The translations under genes were made by a program, and so were the position numbers. The notes beneath the pieces were generated by a model, which saw only the letters and a program-made list of their open reading frames with translations, made no database searches and had not been told where the DNA came from. 64,000 bases of DNA, from NCBI RefSeq assembly GCF_008806975.1, contig NZ_CP031728.1:5001501-5065500 (forward strand), in the 5' to 3' direction. Origin of the DNA: Cellvibrio sp. KY-GH-1. GTDB lineage: Bacteria > Pseudomonadota > Gammaproteobacteria > Pseudomonadales > Cellvibrionaceae. Positions 55,139-64,000 of the stretch are shown one piece after another. Every line of letters begins with the position of its first letter. The stretch's first letter is position 1.

Positions 55139-56824
55139 ATGCGTTCCCTGTCCATGAAGTACAAGCTGATCCTGTTGGGATTGGTTCCTGGTATCGTCAT
55201 TCTGCTGGTGTTGCTCCTGCTGGTGAGCTCGCGCATGAACAAGATCGTTGATAAGGACATGGAGGTGCTGCGCGACACGCTGCTGGAGGCTCACAAAGCC
55301 GAGCTGCGTCATTCGTTGGATGTGGCTGCGTCCCTTATCAAGCCGCTGTACGACTCCTCCAGCGCTAATGACGCGCCTGAAAAATCCCAAGCGATTGAGC
55401 TGCTCAAGCGGCTGAAATATGGCAAGGACGGTTATTACTTTGGCTACAACGGCAATTCAGTGCGAGTGTTTTCTGGCAGCGATAGCGCCAAAATTGGCGA
55501 AAGCTTTCAAGGATATAAAGACGTAAATGGGGTGTTCCTCATTAGCGAGCTGGTCAAGCAAGGCAAAGCGGGCGGCGGTTTTGTTACCTATCACTTTCCA
55601 CGACAAGGGCAGGGCGAGACTGCCTACCCCAAGCTCAGCTATGCCATTTGGCTGGAGAAGTGGGATCTGATGGTCGGTACCGGTTTTTATATCGACAATA
55701 TTGACGCGTCAGTCGCGGAGGCACGGGCGCTCAGTGAGGCCTACATCCGCACTACGTTGATGATTGTCTTTGCGGTAGCGTTGGTGTTGTTAGTGGGGAT
55801 TTCCCTGTTGGCAGTGTACATCGCCAATAAAACCCTGGAACCCTTGAATGGCCTGGTGCGTAGCCTGGAAGATATAGCTCGCGGCGGTGGTGATTTAACC
55901 CGCCGGCTGAAGCGCACCAGCGACGATGAAATCGGCGCTGTGATTTCGGCGTTCAATACGTTTGTGGATTCCATCCACGGTATGATCCAGCGCATCCAGC
56001 AGCTCACCAAACAAGTGGCCGAGATTGGTCAGCAGGTATCGCGCGACACCACCTCTACTTTTCAAACGTTGGATCACCAGCGCGAGCAAACTCTGCAAGT
56101 TGCCAGTGCGATGAATGAGATGGCCGCTTCGGCAGTAGAGGTTGCACGCAGTACGCAAGAAGCTGCTCATGCGGCCAATGTGACTGAGCAAACTACCAAG
56201 GATGCGCAAAAAACCGCGACTCGTTCGATCGAGAATATCCATCAACTCTCTGATGAAGTGCGTTTGAATACCGATGGTTTGCAGCAGTTGCAGCAGGATG
56301 TAAATGGTATTGGTGCTGTATCCGATGTAATTCGCGGTATTGCCGACCAGACTAACTTGCTCGCGCTCAATGCATCCATCGAAGCGGCGCGTGCCGGAGA
56401 AATGGGGCGCGGTTTTGCCGTAGTGGCGGATGAAGTGCGCGCGTTGGCCGCTCGTACACAAGCGTCCACGCAGGAAATTCAAAGCATGATTCAGCGTCTG
56501 CAAAGCAGCACAACAGCGGCGAGCGACTCCATCAAGCGCAGCTTGGTTAAAGGTGATGTGTCGGTGCAGATGGTGACCGAAACCTCGGCAGCGCTAAATG
56601 CGATCGATAGTCAGGTCAGCACTATTAATCAGCGTGGCTTGCAAATTGCGACGGCGGCGGAGGAGCAGACGCAAGTGATCGAATCGATCAACCAAAATAT
56701 GCACGCCATTGCCGACGCCACTGAATCGGCGAGCAAGTATGCGGCGCGCTCCAACGAGTCGGGTGAAAGCCTGGCGAAGGTGGGTGCAGAATTGCAGCAA
56801 CTGGTTGGTCAATTCCGCACTTGA
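55139..56824 (+). CDS. Methyl-accepting chemotaxis protein with single Cache domain
   Basis: The 561-residue chemoreceptor has an N-terminal membrane helix (~10-30), a periplasmic sCache_2-type sensor (~35-195; [26 protein letters not shown]), and a second helix (~200-227). A HAMP domain (~228-285) precedes the signalling hairpin, whose tip reads [23 protein letters not shown]. Methylation helices flank the tip. sCache_2 receptors often sense small organic acids; the ligand is not predictable. No cheA or cheW is near. Confidence 0.93.
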   Translation: MRSLSMKYKLILLGLVPGIVILLVLLLLVSSRMNKIVDKDMEVLRDTLLEAHKAELRHSLDVAASLIKPLYDSSSANDAPEKSQAIELLKRLKYGKDGYYFGYNGNSVRVFSGSDSAKIGESFQGYKDVNGVFLISELVKQGKAGGGFVTYHFPRQGQGETAYPKLSYAIWLEKWDLMVGTGFYIDNIDASVAEARALSEAYIRTTLMIVFAVALVLLVGISLLAVYIANKTLEPLNGLVRSLEDIARGGGDLTRRLKRTSDDEIGAVISAFNTFVDSIHGMIQRIQQLTKQVAEIGQQVSRDTTSTFQTLDHQREQTLQVASAMNEMAASAVEVARSTQEAAHAANVTEQTTKDAQKTATRSIENIHQLSDEVRLNTDGLQQLQQDVNGIGAVSDVIRGIADQTNLLALNASIEAARAGEMGRGFAVVADEVRALAARTQASTQEIQSMIQRLQSSTTAASDSIKRSLVKGDVSVQMVTETSAALNAIDSQVSTINQRGLQIATAAEEQTQVIESINQNMHAIADATESASKYAARSNESGESLAKVGAELQQLVGQFRT

Positions 56825-57164
56825 CTGCAGGTAACGAGGTGCTTTTTTGCAATGTTTTGGTGCATTTTTGTTGGGCCAAGTAAATTTTATTTTGTCCTGT
56901 CGCTTCAGGGTTGCACCATGAAAAACCAAATTAGTGCCCGTTATCTTAAAAATTGCGTTTATCTAGGGCATAAATTTTTGCGGGTTGCTGCAATTTACGG
57001 GTTTAGTATATTCCTACTCTTTTGTTGCTGCAAAAAAATCCAATAAAATCAGGTTGTTAGATGGTTTTAATGATTGGGTATCTGCCCGGGTGACAAAAAT
57101 GCCTCTCTAGTTGGTCACTGGCATAGCGCTTGCTAAACCCCTCGCAATGAGGAGTTGCAACCCT
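56825..57164 (+). other. Upstream region of the nitrate reductase gene
   Basis: This 340-base gap contains the sigma-54 promoter described separately and an A/T-rich stretch (~56870-57060), where an activator such as NtrC might bind. A 64-codon frame (56852-57046) has poor codon use and is not called as a gene. Confidence 0.5.
57119..57134 (+). promoter_or_regulatory. Sigma-54 (RpoN) -24/-12 promoter
   Basis: TGGCAT-N5-TTGCT closely matches the consensus TGGCAC-N5-TTGCA, with the invariant GG and GC spaced 10 bases apart. Transcription would start near 57145, about 20 bases before the ATG and just before the GAGGAG ribosome-binding site. It fits NtrC-type nitrogen control of nitrate assimilation. 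Confidence 0.75.
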
Positions 57165-60100
57165 ATGTCTACTACTGCTTTGAAATCTATTCGTTCCGTG
57201 TGCCCCTACTGTGGTGTGGGCTGTGGCATGGTGCTGGAAACCGATGGACAAAAAGTCATCAAGGTTTCCGGCGATAAAAACCACCCGTCTAACTTCGGTC
57301 GTTTGTGTACCAAAGGCCAAACCAGTGCCCAGGCGCTGGTTAATTCCGGCCGCATGGAGTCGGCGTTTGTGCGTACGGAGCGCCTGCGCGACCCGGTTCA
57401 AACCCCGATGTCTCAGGCGATTAGCTATACCGCTAAACGCCTGCGTGAAATCCTCGATCAGTATGGCCCTGACGCACTCAGTTTTTATGTGTCCGGGCAG
57501 ATGTCGATTGAATCGCAATATCTGGTGAACAAACTCTGCAAAGGCTTTGTGCGCACCAACAATATCGAATCAAACTCGCGGTTGTGTATGGCGAGTGCAG
57601 GTATGGGCTACAAACTTTCGCTCGGCTCCGATGCGCCGCCCGGTTCCTACCAGGATTTTGATCACAGCGATTTGTTTTTTGTGATTGGCGCCAACATGGC
57701 GGACTGCCATCCAATTTTGTATTTGCGGATGATGGATCGCGTGAAGGCCGGGGCGAAATTAATCGTTGCTGATCCGCGCCGCACGACTACGGCAGAAAAA
57801 GCTGACTTATTTTTGCCGATCAAACCCGGTACTGATCTGGCGTTGCTCAATGGTTTGTTATTTTTGCTGCACAAAAACGGCAAAACCGATTCCGCATTTA
57901 TCGCTCAGTACACCCAAGGCTGGGAAAACTTTCCGGAATTCCTCGCCGATTACACCCCGGAAAAAGTCAGCGAGATTACCGGGCTATCGGTTGAGTCAAT
58001 TATTAAAGCGGCGGATTTGATTGGCGCCGCGCCAGAATTTATGACCTGCTGGACGATGGGCTTGAATCAAAGTACCCACGGCACCTGGAATACCAACGCC
58101 ATTTGTAATTTGCATCTGGCCACCGGGAAAATTTGCCGTACGGGCAGCGGGCCTTTTTCGCTCACCGGTCAACCCAATGCCATGGGTGGCCGCGAGATGG
58201 GTTATATGGGGCCGGGCTTGCCTGGGCAGCGCGCATTAGTAGTAGAAAAGGATCGCGAATTTATTGAAAACCTGTGGGGCATTCCCCAGGGCTCCATTAG
58301 TACCAAACTGGGTAAGGGTACGGTGGATATGTTCGAGCGCATGGCGCGCGGTGAAATTAAAGCCTGTTGGGTGATTTGCACCAATCCGGTTGCGTCTATT
58401 CCCAATCGCAAAATTGTGATTGAGGGTTTGCAAAAAGCGGAGTTGGTGATTGCGCAAGATGCATTCCTCGACACCGAAACCAATCGCTACGCCGATGTGT
58501 TATTGCCTGGCGCTTTATGGGCCGAAGCGGAAGGTGTGATGATTAACTCAGAGCGCAATATCACCCTGATGCAAGAAGCAGTAAGCCCGCCGGGCGAGGC
58601 TATGGCGGATTGGGAAATTGTTGCTCGTGTTGCGCGCGAAATGGGTTTTAGTGAAGGGTTTAATTTTTCCTCCGCTGCAGAGGTGTTTGAAGAAATTAAA
58701 CAAAGTTACAACCCCAAAACCGGATACGATTTACGCGGCGTCAGTTACGAGCGGTTGCGTGTTGATCCCTTGCAATGGCCCTGTGCCGATGAAAGCTCCA
58801 GCCGCAATCCGATTCGCTATTTAAATAATGGTGTTAGTCAACCATTAAAAATCAACGACGACGGCAGTAAACCACAACTGCAATTTGCCACTGAATCCGG
58901 CAAAGGTATTTTTCATGCGCGCCCGCATGTAAACCCGGCGGAAATGCCCGATGCAGAATTTCCCATGGTGCTCAACACTGGTCGCGTACAACACCAGTGG
59001 CATACGCTCACCAAAACCGGAAAAATTCCCACACTGAATAAATTGAATCCCGGCACCTTTGTGGAAATTAATCCGCAAGATGCAGTGGAGTTGGGTATTA
59101 AGAACAAAGACAAAGTAGAGATTCGCTCGCGTCGCGGCTACGCAATTTTGCCCGCCGTGGTGACTGATCGTGTATTGCCTGGCTGTTGTTTCGCGCCGAT
59201 TCATTGGAATGATGTCTATGGCGATAACCTGTGCATCAATGCCGTCACCAGCGATAAAATCGATGCAATTTCCCAACAGCCCGAATTGAAAGTGGCAGCC
59301 GTTGCGCTCAAGCGCGTGGAAGTGTTTGCAGAAGCGAGCACGCCGGATTCCGCGGCGGATGCCAAGCAATCAAGCGCTCACAATTCAGATTATGAGTTGC
59401 CAATGACCATGGCCTTTGCACCTGTGGCTGAGGCAACAGCGGCGAGTTTAATAAAAATGTTTGCTGAAAAAGTGGGGGTTGCTGACGTGGTTGCACCGCC
59501 GTTTTCCCTCGATGAAAAAAATTACCTTGCCGGGTTTGTTGGCGGCTTGCAAGCCAGCGCCAAATTGATTCAGGCGGTTCCCGCGTTGCCCGAAGATGCG
59601 CCGATTAGCGCTGAGTATCGCGCCTGGGTTAATGGTTTATTAGCGGGGATGTTCAGCCGCGTGTTGCCATTGGGTGTTAGCGTGGTTCCGGCACATGCTA
59701 AACCAGCATTAACTTTTTTGTGGGCTTCGCAAACTGGTAATGCAGAAACTCTCGCGCAAAAATTTGCGCAGGAGTTATCTGCGCAAGGCTGGGCCGTAAA
59801 TTTTCAATCCATGAATGATTATTCGGTAGAAAAACTGGCCGCTGATAAATTTGTGGTTTTTGTTACCAGCACTTTTGGTGATGGTGATGCACCTGATAAC
59901 GGCGGTGACTTCTGGAGTCAATTAAACAGCGATGCCATGGCGTCACTGAGTGAATTGCAATTTGGGTTATTGGCCTTGGGCGATTCCAACTATGACCAGT
60001 TCTGTGGTCACGGCAAAAAATTATTTGCACGCATGCAGGCGCTGGGCGCGACGGCGCTGGTTGAGCGCGTGGATTGCGATACCGATTTTGAAGCCCCGGC

Positions 60101-61340
60101 CGGCGAATGGTTTGCTAAGCTGAAGGAGCAATTAGCGCCGCATGTCTCCGCATCTGGAGCGGCGAATACTGTTACGAGTGCTTCTCCAACTATGTCCACT
60201 GCGTCTACTACCACCGGTTTTAACAAAGCCAACCCCTACGCATCGCGTTTGACGGTAAATAACCGCTTGAGCGGCGAAGGTTCTGGGAAAGATGTTCGCC
60301 AGTTTGGTTTTGATCTGGGCGAATCGGGCATCACATATGAAGCGGGTGATGCCTTGGGGGTGTGGCCAAAAAATTGCCCCGAGTATGTGTATGAAATCGA
60401 GCAATCGCTCAATTTAAATTCCGACGCACCGGTAGTGGTAGATACCCATGAAAAGCCGCTGCACAACGCGCTACTCGAAAATTACGAAATTTGTCGCCCC
60501 AGTTTGGAAGCCTTGCAGTTTATTGCTGAGCGATCCAAAAGTGCCGAACTGAAAAAATTACTTGATGCCGAACACAAACAAGAGCTGCAAGAGTGGCTCT
60601 ATGGCCGGCAGTTAGTGGATATTCTGCACGAGTTCCCCATTCGTGCGAGTGTAGAAGAATTTATCGGCGTATTAAAACGCATCCAACCGCGTTTGTACTC
60701 CATTGCATCAAGCCCCAAGGCACAGCCCAGTCGCATTGATCTAACCGTTTCCGCAGTGCGTTACACGCGCTTCCGCGACAGTAAAAAGATTCGTAAAGGC
60801 GTTGCTTCTACCTTTCTCGCAGATCGTGCCGGCAATGTGGATGTGCCCATCTTTGTGCAACCCAGCAAGCATTTCCATGTGCCGGAAAACGGCGCTACGC
60901 CATTAATCATGGTTGGTCCGGGTACCGGCGTTGCGCCTTTCCGCGGTTTCTTGCAAGAGCGACAAGCGCGCGGCGACGCTGGCAAAAACTGGCTGTTCTT
61001 TGGCGAGCAACATGCGGCAACGGATTTTTATTATCAGGATGAATTGCAACAATTCCAGAAAGACGGCGTGCTTAACGAATTGAGCCTTGCGTTCTCGCGT
61101 GACCAAGCACAAAAAATCTACGTGCAAGATCGCATGCGCGAACGCGGCCAGGAGATTTGGAATTGGCTCGAAGAGGGGGCTTACTTCTGCGTGTGCGGCG
61201 ATGCCAGCCGAATGGCTAAAGATGTGGATCAAGCGCTGCGCGATATCATTCAGCAATACGGCAAGTTCGATGACGCTGATACCGTCAACTACATCCGCAA
61301 ACTGAATATGGATAAGCGCTACCTGCGCGATGTGTATTAA
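57165..61340 (+). CDS. nasA: Assimilatory nitrate reductase fused to CysJ-like flavoprotein reductase
   Basis: This single polypeptide of about 1391 residues reduces nitrate to nitrite with NAD(P)H. The N-terminal [4Fe-4S] site reads CPYCGVGC and later LCTKG. The Mo-bisMGD catalytic region (~60-720) includes SNSRLCMASA, where C may bind Mo, ACWVICTNP and NTGRVQHQWHTLTKTG. A CysJ-like N-terminal helical segment (~770-840) follows. Then come a flavodoxin domain (~850-1000; SQTGNAETLA) and an FAD/NADP reductase domain (~1040-1391; RLYSIASSP, GPGTGVAPFRGFLQER). The usual separate NasB or ferredoxin partner is thus built in. The start at 57165 has GAGGAG upstream. Confidence 0.92.
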   Translation: MSTTALKSIRSVCPYCGVGCGMVLETDGQKVIKVSGDKNHPSNFGRLCTKGQTSAQALVNSGRMESAFVRTERLRDPVQTPMSQAISYTAKRLREILDQYGPDALSFYVSGQMSIESQYLVNKLCKGFVRTNNIESNSRLCMASAGMGYKLSLGSDAPPGSYQDFDHSDLFFVIGANMADCHPILYLRMMDRVKAGAKLIVADPRRTTTAEKADLFLPIKPGTDLALLNGLLFLLHKNGKTDSAFIAQYTQGWENFPEFLADYTPEKVSEITGLSVESIIKAADLIGAAPEFMTCWTMGLNQSTHGTWNTNAICNLHLATGKICRTGSGPFSLTGQPNAMGGREMGYMGPGLPGQRALVVEKDREFIENLWGIPQGSISTKLGKGTVDMFERMARGEIKACWVICTNPVASIPNRKIVIEGLQKAELVIAQDAFLDTETNRYADVLLPGALWAEAEGVMINSERNITLMQEAVSPPGEAMADWEIVARVAREMGFSEGFNFSSAAEVFEEIKQSYNPKTGYDLRGVSYERLRVDPLQWPCADESSSRNPIRYLNNGVSQPLKINDDGSKPQLQFATESGKGIFHARPHVNPAEMPDAEFPMVLNTGRVQHQWHTLTKTGKIPTLNKLNPGTFVEINPQDAVELGIKNKDKVEIRSRRGYAILPAVVTDRVLPGCCFAPIHWNDVYGDNLCINAVTSDKIDAISQQPELKVAAVALKRVEVFAEASTPDSAADAKQSSAHNSDYELPMTMAFAPVAEATAASLIKMFAEKVGVADVVAPPFSLDEKNYLAGFVGGLQASAKLIQAVPALPEDAPISAEYRAWVNGLLAGMFSRVLPLGVSVVPAHAKPALTFLWASQTGNAETLAQKFAQELSAQGWAVNFQSMNDYSVEKLAADKFVVFVTSTFGDGDAPDNGGDFWSQLNSDAMASLSELQFGLLALGDSNYDQFCGHGKKLFARMQALGATALVERVDCDTDFEAPAGEWFAKLKEQLAPHVSASGAANTVTSASPTMSTASTTTGFNKANPYASRLTVNNRLSGEGSGKDVRQFGFDLGESGITYEAGDALGVWPKNCPEYVYEIEQSLNLNSDAPVVVDTHEKPLHNALLENYEICRPSLEALQFIAERSKSAELKKLLDAEHKQELQEWLYGRQLVDILHEFPIRASVEEFIGVLKRIQPRLYSIASSPKAQPSRIDLTVSAVRYTRFRDSKKIRKGVASTFLADRAGNVDVPIFVQPSKHFHVPENGATPLIMVGPGTGVAPFRGFLQERQARGDAGKNWLFFGEQHAATDFYYQDELQQFQKDGVLNELSLAFSRDQAQKIYVQDRMRERGQEIWNWLEEGAYFCVCGDASRMAKDVDQALRDIIQQYGKFDDADTVNYIRKLNMDKRYLRDVY

Positions 61341-61371
61341 CTATTTAACCAACAGTTAAGTCGCCATCCGG

Positions 61372-61408
61372 AATCCCCCGGCCAACCGCAGTTGGCGGGG
61401 GATTTTTT
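61372..61408 (+). terminator. Terminator after the nitrate reductase gene
   Basis: AATCCCCC-G-GCCAAC pairs with GTTGGCGGGGGATT with one bulged G and is followed by T residues. It ends the plus-strand transcript before the convergent acyltransferase gene. Confidence 0.92.
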
Positions 61409-61424
61409 AATTGGGTTCTGCAGG

Positions 61425-62678
61425 TCACGACTTCTTTCTTCTGCCGTTAAGCATCCACCCTATGGGGGTGTGGCGCACCAACAATTGATAACTTAATAAT
61501 CCTATGGAAAAAGTTGTAACTGAAGTCAGTAAAAACTCTAGCCACACATTCCAATTCTTATCCAGTAATAAAACCTGAATAAAGACAATAATCGGCGGAT
61601 GAATCAGATATATCCAGTAAGCGGCGTCAGCAAGATAGCGAAAAAAACGGTTGTGCAGAGTGAAAAATTTCTTGCCGATTATCAGACACACAAAAACCAT
61701 ATAAGCGGATACAAACCCATGAAGCAGTGCCAGTGTTAGCTGCCTGACTGGCTCTACTGAAAATCTGTCCGGATGAAGTGCTTGCTCGAACGAAACTGTA
61801 TCCGGATAAAGTGAAAAGGCGACTGCAAATAGCGCAATACTTAAAGCCAACAACACTGCCCAATGAGGTTCGAGCCCATCCAGTAAATGTTTGTTGGAAA
61901 AAAATAACCAACCTAGAACGAAATAGATACCGTAATAACCGAATGACCAGAGCTGCGGATATATTTTATCTGGCGTTAGTGCTGGTGGTGTTATTTGCGC
62001 ATAGAGCGCAGGGACAAGCATTAAGGGCAGGCCGAACAATAGGGTAACTTTGAGTGCAATTGATGAGCGGCGCGAAAGCCACTTATTAAGGTTGAATGGT
62101 GCCAACTTTATCCAGAGTAATGCGGACACATAAAAAATAAGCAGATTATACAAAAACCATAAATGCATCGTGCTAAATTGTGTATTCATCACCTGCGGGT
62201 TTGGGTAATTATTTACGATAAACATCAAGGCCGGCGGGCGATGTTGTGCGTTGTACGCGGCGTAAATAACGACACCGATCATCGCCGCAAGCAGTATAGG
62301 GAGAAATATAACAAAAGGGGCGAGTACGCGCTGGCTGCGGTTTTTTATTAAACCGTTCACGCCATGCTTCATCAATAAATAATGACCAAAAAAGCCTGCG
62401 ATAAACATAAACAAGGGCATGCGAAACAAATGGGTGAAATACGCGATGGCTTCCAGGCTCGTTGAATGTGTCGTGTTGGATACTACCCAGGTCTCATGGT
62501 TTATTGGCATATAGGCAATAGATGCATGAAATAAAATGCCCACTAACATCGCCATTGCGCGTAGGTTATCGAGATAGTGAAATCGAGCGCTTTCGGGATG
62601 AAGGAATATATTTGACGATGTTTGTGTAGGTGTGGACACGATTGAACTACCTGTTACCTCTTCTTGCGTGCGACTCAT
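61425..62678 (-). CDS. Acyltransferase-3 family membrane protein (OpgC/OafA-like)
   Basis: The ATG at 62678 (MSRTQEEVTG) has AGGAGAG before it and gives about 417 residues with around ten membrane helices. The first cytoplasmic motif RFHYLDNLRAMAMLVGILFHA and the FRMPLFMFIAGFF segment are typical of acyltransferase family 3. OpgC, which succinylates periplasmic glucans, and OafA, which acetylates O-antigen, belong there; the overall look is nearer the OpgC/MdoC type. The acceptor is unknown. It is divergent from the LysR gene, its probable regulator. Confidence 0.8.
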   Translation of the reverse strand: MSRTQEEVTGSSIVSTPTQTSSNIFLHPESARFHYLDNLRAMAMLVGILFHASIAYMPINHETWVVSNTTHSTSLEAIAYFTHLFRMPLFMFIAGFFGHYLLMKHGVNGLIKNRSQRVLAPFVIFLPILLAAMIGVVIYAAYNAQHRPPALMFIVNNYPNPQVMNTQFSTMHLWFLYNLLIFYVSALLWIKLAPFNLNKWLSRRSSIALKVTLLFGLPLMLVPALYAQITPPALTPDKIYPQLWSFGYYGIYFVLGWLFFSNKHLLDGLEPHWAVLLALSIALFAVAFSLYPDTVSFEQALHPDRFSVEPVRQLTLALLHGFVSAYMVFVCLIIGKKFFTLHNRFFRYLADAAYWIYLIHPPIIVFIQVLLLDKNWNVWLEFLLTSVTTFSIGLLSYQLLVRHTPIGWMLNGRRKKS

Positions 62679-62842
62679 AACACTCTCCTGATTAATATAA
62701 GTCATGGTGGCCGGTATGTGCTTTTTTCAAGCCGTCCTAGCGTAGATAATTCACAGTCAGGTGATAATCATGTATTTTGTGATAATACTGTTCACCAATG
62801 CGAACAATAAAATTGGCCCGAGGCATAATCAGGAGCGGATAG

Positions 62843-63748
62843 ATGAGTCGCTGGGATGGATTTGAGGAATTTGTCGAAGTGGTTAGGTGCAGCAGTTTTT
62901 CTGCGGCAGCAACGACGCTGGGGGTGTCCAAAGCGCATGTGAGTCAGCAAATCAGTAAATTGGAGGAACGATTAGGTACGCGTCTTTTACATCGTACCAC
63001 TCGAAAAATTTCCCTTTCGGAAACCGGACAAATCTATTACGAACAATGTCAGCAAATTATCGAGGATCTGGAAAATGCGGAGCAGTCAGTCAATACATTG
63101 CAGAATGATGCGCAAGGATTACTGCGGATAAGTGCTCCACATCTGTTGGGCGAGTTATTACTCATCCCCGCGATAGCAAATTTTTTAACACTCCATCCAA
63201 AATTGGAAATTGATATTGATTTGAATAGCCATAAGGTGGATTTGATTGCAAGTCGTTATGATATTGCTGTTGAGGTAGGTGAGCGCAAGGATATCAATGT
63301 GGTTAATCGTGTGTTAGCTCCCACCCGCTTTCATGTAGTGGCAAGCCCCGAGTATTTACAACACTGTGCGGCGCCGACACATCCGGATGATTTAAAACAT
63401 CATCACTGTTTGTTATTTTCAGACTACGGTCATATCAAGCCCTGGCGTTTTAGCGGACCCGACGGGATTATAAGTGTTACCCCAAAATGCAGTTGGCGCT
63501 GCAACAGCGGGCACGGTTTACGTGCCGGCGCAAAGCAGGGCTTGGGGCTCGCCTATTTGCCCGATTATTATTTGAAAGAAGACCTGGAACAGGGAAAGCT
63601 GGTTAAAGTCATGAACGATTGGCAATCAGCTGATCGTAACCTCGTTGCCATTTACCAACATCGCCGCCATCTTTCCTCCAAGATACGCCTATTCACCGAG
63701 TTTATGCGCGAAACCTTCAGCAAAGAAATTCCGCTGATGTCGGCTTAA
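62843..63748 (+). CDS. LysR-family transcriptional regulator
   Basis: The 301-residue protein has an N-terminal winged helix-turn-helix (SSFSAAATTLGVSKAHVSQQISKLEERLGTRLLHRTTR region, ~17-50) and a two-lobed effector domain (~92-300). It belongs to the CrgA/DsdC-like common group. LysR proteins usually control the divergent neighbour, here the membrane acyltransferase, through the 164-base intergenic region. The effector is not predictable. A weak AGGAGCGG precedes the ATG. Confidence 0.93.
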   Translation: MSRWDGFEEFVEVVRCSSFSAAATTLGVSKAHVSQQISKLEERLGTRLLHRTTRKISLSETGQIYYEQCQQIIEDLENAEQSVNTLQNDAQGLLRISAPHLLGELLLIPAIANFLTLHPKLEIDIDLNSHKVDLIASRYDIAVEVGERKDINVVNRVLAPTRFHVVASPEYLQHCAAPTHPDDLKHHHCLLFSDYGHIKPWRFSGPDGIISVTPKCSWRCNSGHGLRAGAKQGLGLAYLPDYYLKEDLEQGKLVKVMNDWQSADRNLVAIYQHRRHLSSKIRLFTEFMRETFSKEIPLMSA

Positions 63749-63809
63749 AATGAGTTGAGCGGTTTTATACAATTATTATGTTATAGGGCACTGAGCCCTG
63801 AGGCTGTTT

Positions 63810-64000
63810 ATGGAAAATTCAATCAAACAACATGCAGAAGAACTTTTAGAAAATGGTGAAGTTGAAGCATTGTATAAATTGTTATCACCTTATCTTGAAA
63901 AAGACGATCCTTATGCACAATTTTTGTATTCCAGTTTTAGTTTGGAAAGCTCTGGCGAAACTGAAGAAGAATTTGAAGTGCGCAGTATGAAGTTATTGGA
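63810..64000 (+). CDS. Start of a helical-repeat protein, cut by the window edge
   Basis: An open frame from the ATG at 63810, with TGAGG about 7 bases upstream, runs to the end of the window. The 63 residues seen are acidic and helical (HAEELLENGEVEALYKLLSPYLE, then DPYAQFLYSSFSLESSGET in two parts) and suggest a Sel1 or TPR-type repeat protein. Base use is more A/T-rich than in the rest of the window. Family is a guess from pattern. Confidence 0.6.
   Translation, partial: MENSIKQHAEELLENGEVEALYKLLSPYLEKDDPYAQFLYSSFSLESSGETEEEFEVRSMKLL

Noticed and set aside
56852..57046. 64-codon frame before the nitrate reductase gene
   Set aside because: Poor codon use, no ribosome-binding site, and it lies in a region expected to be regulatory.

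Overview
The window looks like a chromosomal segment of a Cellvibrio-like gammaproteobacterium (Cellvibrionaceae). The evidence is a block of secreted polysaccharide hydrolases with poly-serine linkers and CBM32, CBM4 or CBM6 modules. One of these has the same layout as the GH5-CBM6-CBM6 endoglucanase Cel5A of Cellvibrio mixtus. The housekeeping genes (rpsF-rpsR-rplI-dnaB, panC-panD, acs, mpl, ubiX, serB-fimX) are of ordinary gammaproteobacterial type. No rRNA, tRNA, CRISPR array, insertion sequence or prophage was recognised. The assignment rests on protein resemblance read by eye, without a database search.

Layout. 1-13602 is a beta-glucan degradation locus on the minus strand: two multimodular GH16 enzymes and two tandem GH5 enzymes. 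A plus-strand membrane-anchored AraC-type regulator is divergent from the second GH16 gene, and a small membrane protein is convergent with it. 13603-16790 is the ribosomal protein operon rpsF-rpsR-rplI, then dnaB and an overlapping MOSC-domain gene. 16905-23093 holds panC, panD, a 72-residue protein, acs, a periplasmic TolB-like propeller protein and an Smr-domain protein.

23292-35092 is the most unusual part. Nine same-strand genes appear to form one operon: a DUF2170 (YjfI-like) protein with an extra ribbon-helix-helix-like N-terminus, PspA/YjfJ, a YqiJ-like membrane OB-fold protein, a YqiK-like flotillin, a ~1778-residue AAA+ protein, a rhomboid protease, a single-HKD phospholipase-D-like protein, a zinc-ribbon protein and a TerB-like protein. 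I infer a membrane-stress or membrane-remodelling system built around PspA and flotillin and driven by a very large ATPase. A palindromic direct repeat just before the first gene may be its operator.

35288-49010 contains a periplasmic esterase, two small genes possibly linked to the cluster, a GNAT and a DUF2288 gene, mvaB, a hybrid histidine kinase, and a run from mpl through three small membrane proteins to ubiX. It continues with a periplasmic binding-like protein, an OlsF-like bifunctional ornithine-lipid acyltransferase and an AhpA/YtjB-like protein. 49290-56824 groups serB, a FimX-like degenerate GGDEF/EAL protein, a large PilZ-like protein and a chemoreceptor, which points to type IV pilus and c-di-GMP control.

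57165-61340 is a single-chain assimilatory nitrate reductase fused to a CysJ-like flavoprotein reductase. It lies behind a near-consensus sigma-54 promoter, which fits nitrogen control. The window ends with a membrane acyltransferase, a divergent LysR regulator and the start of an AT-rich gene cut by the window edge.
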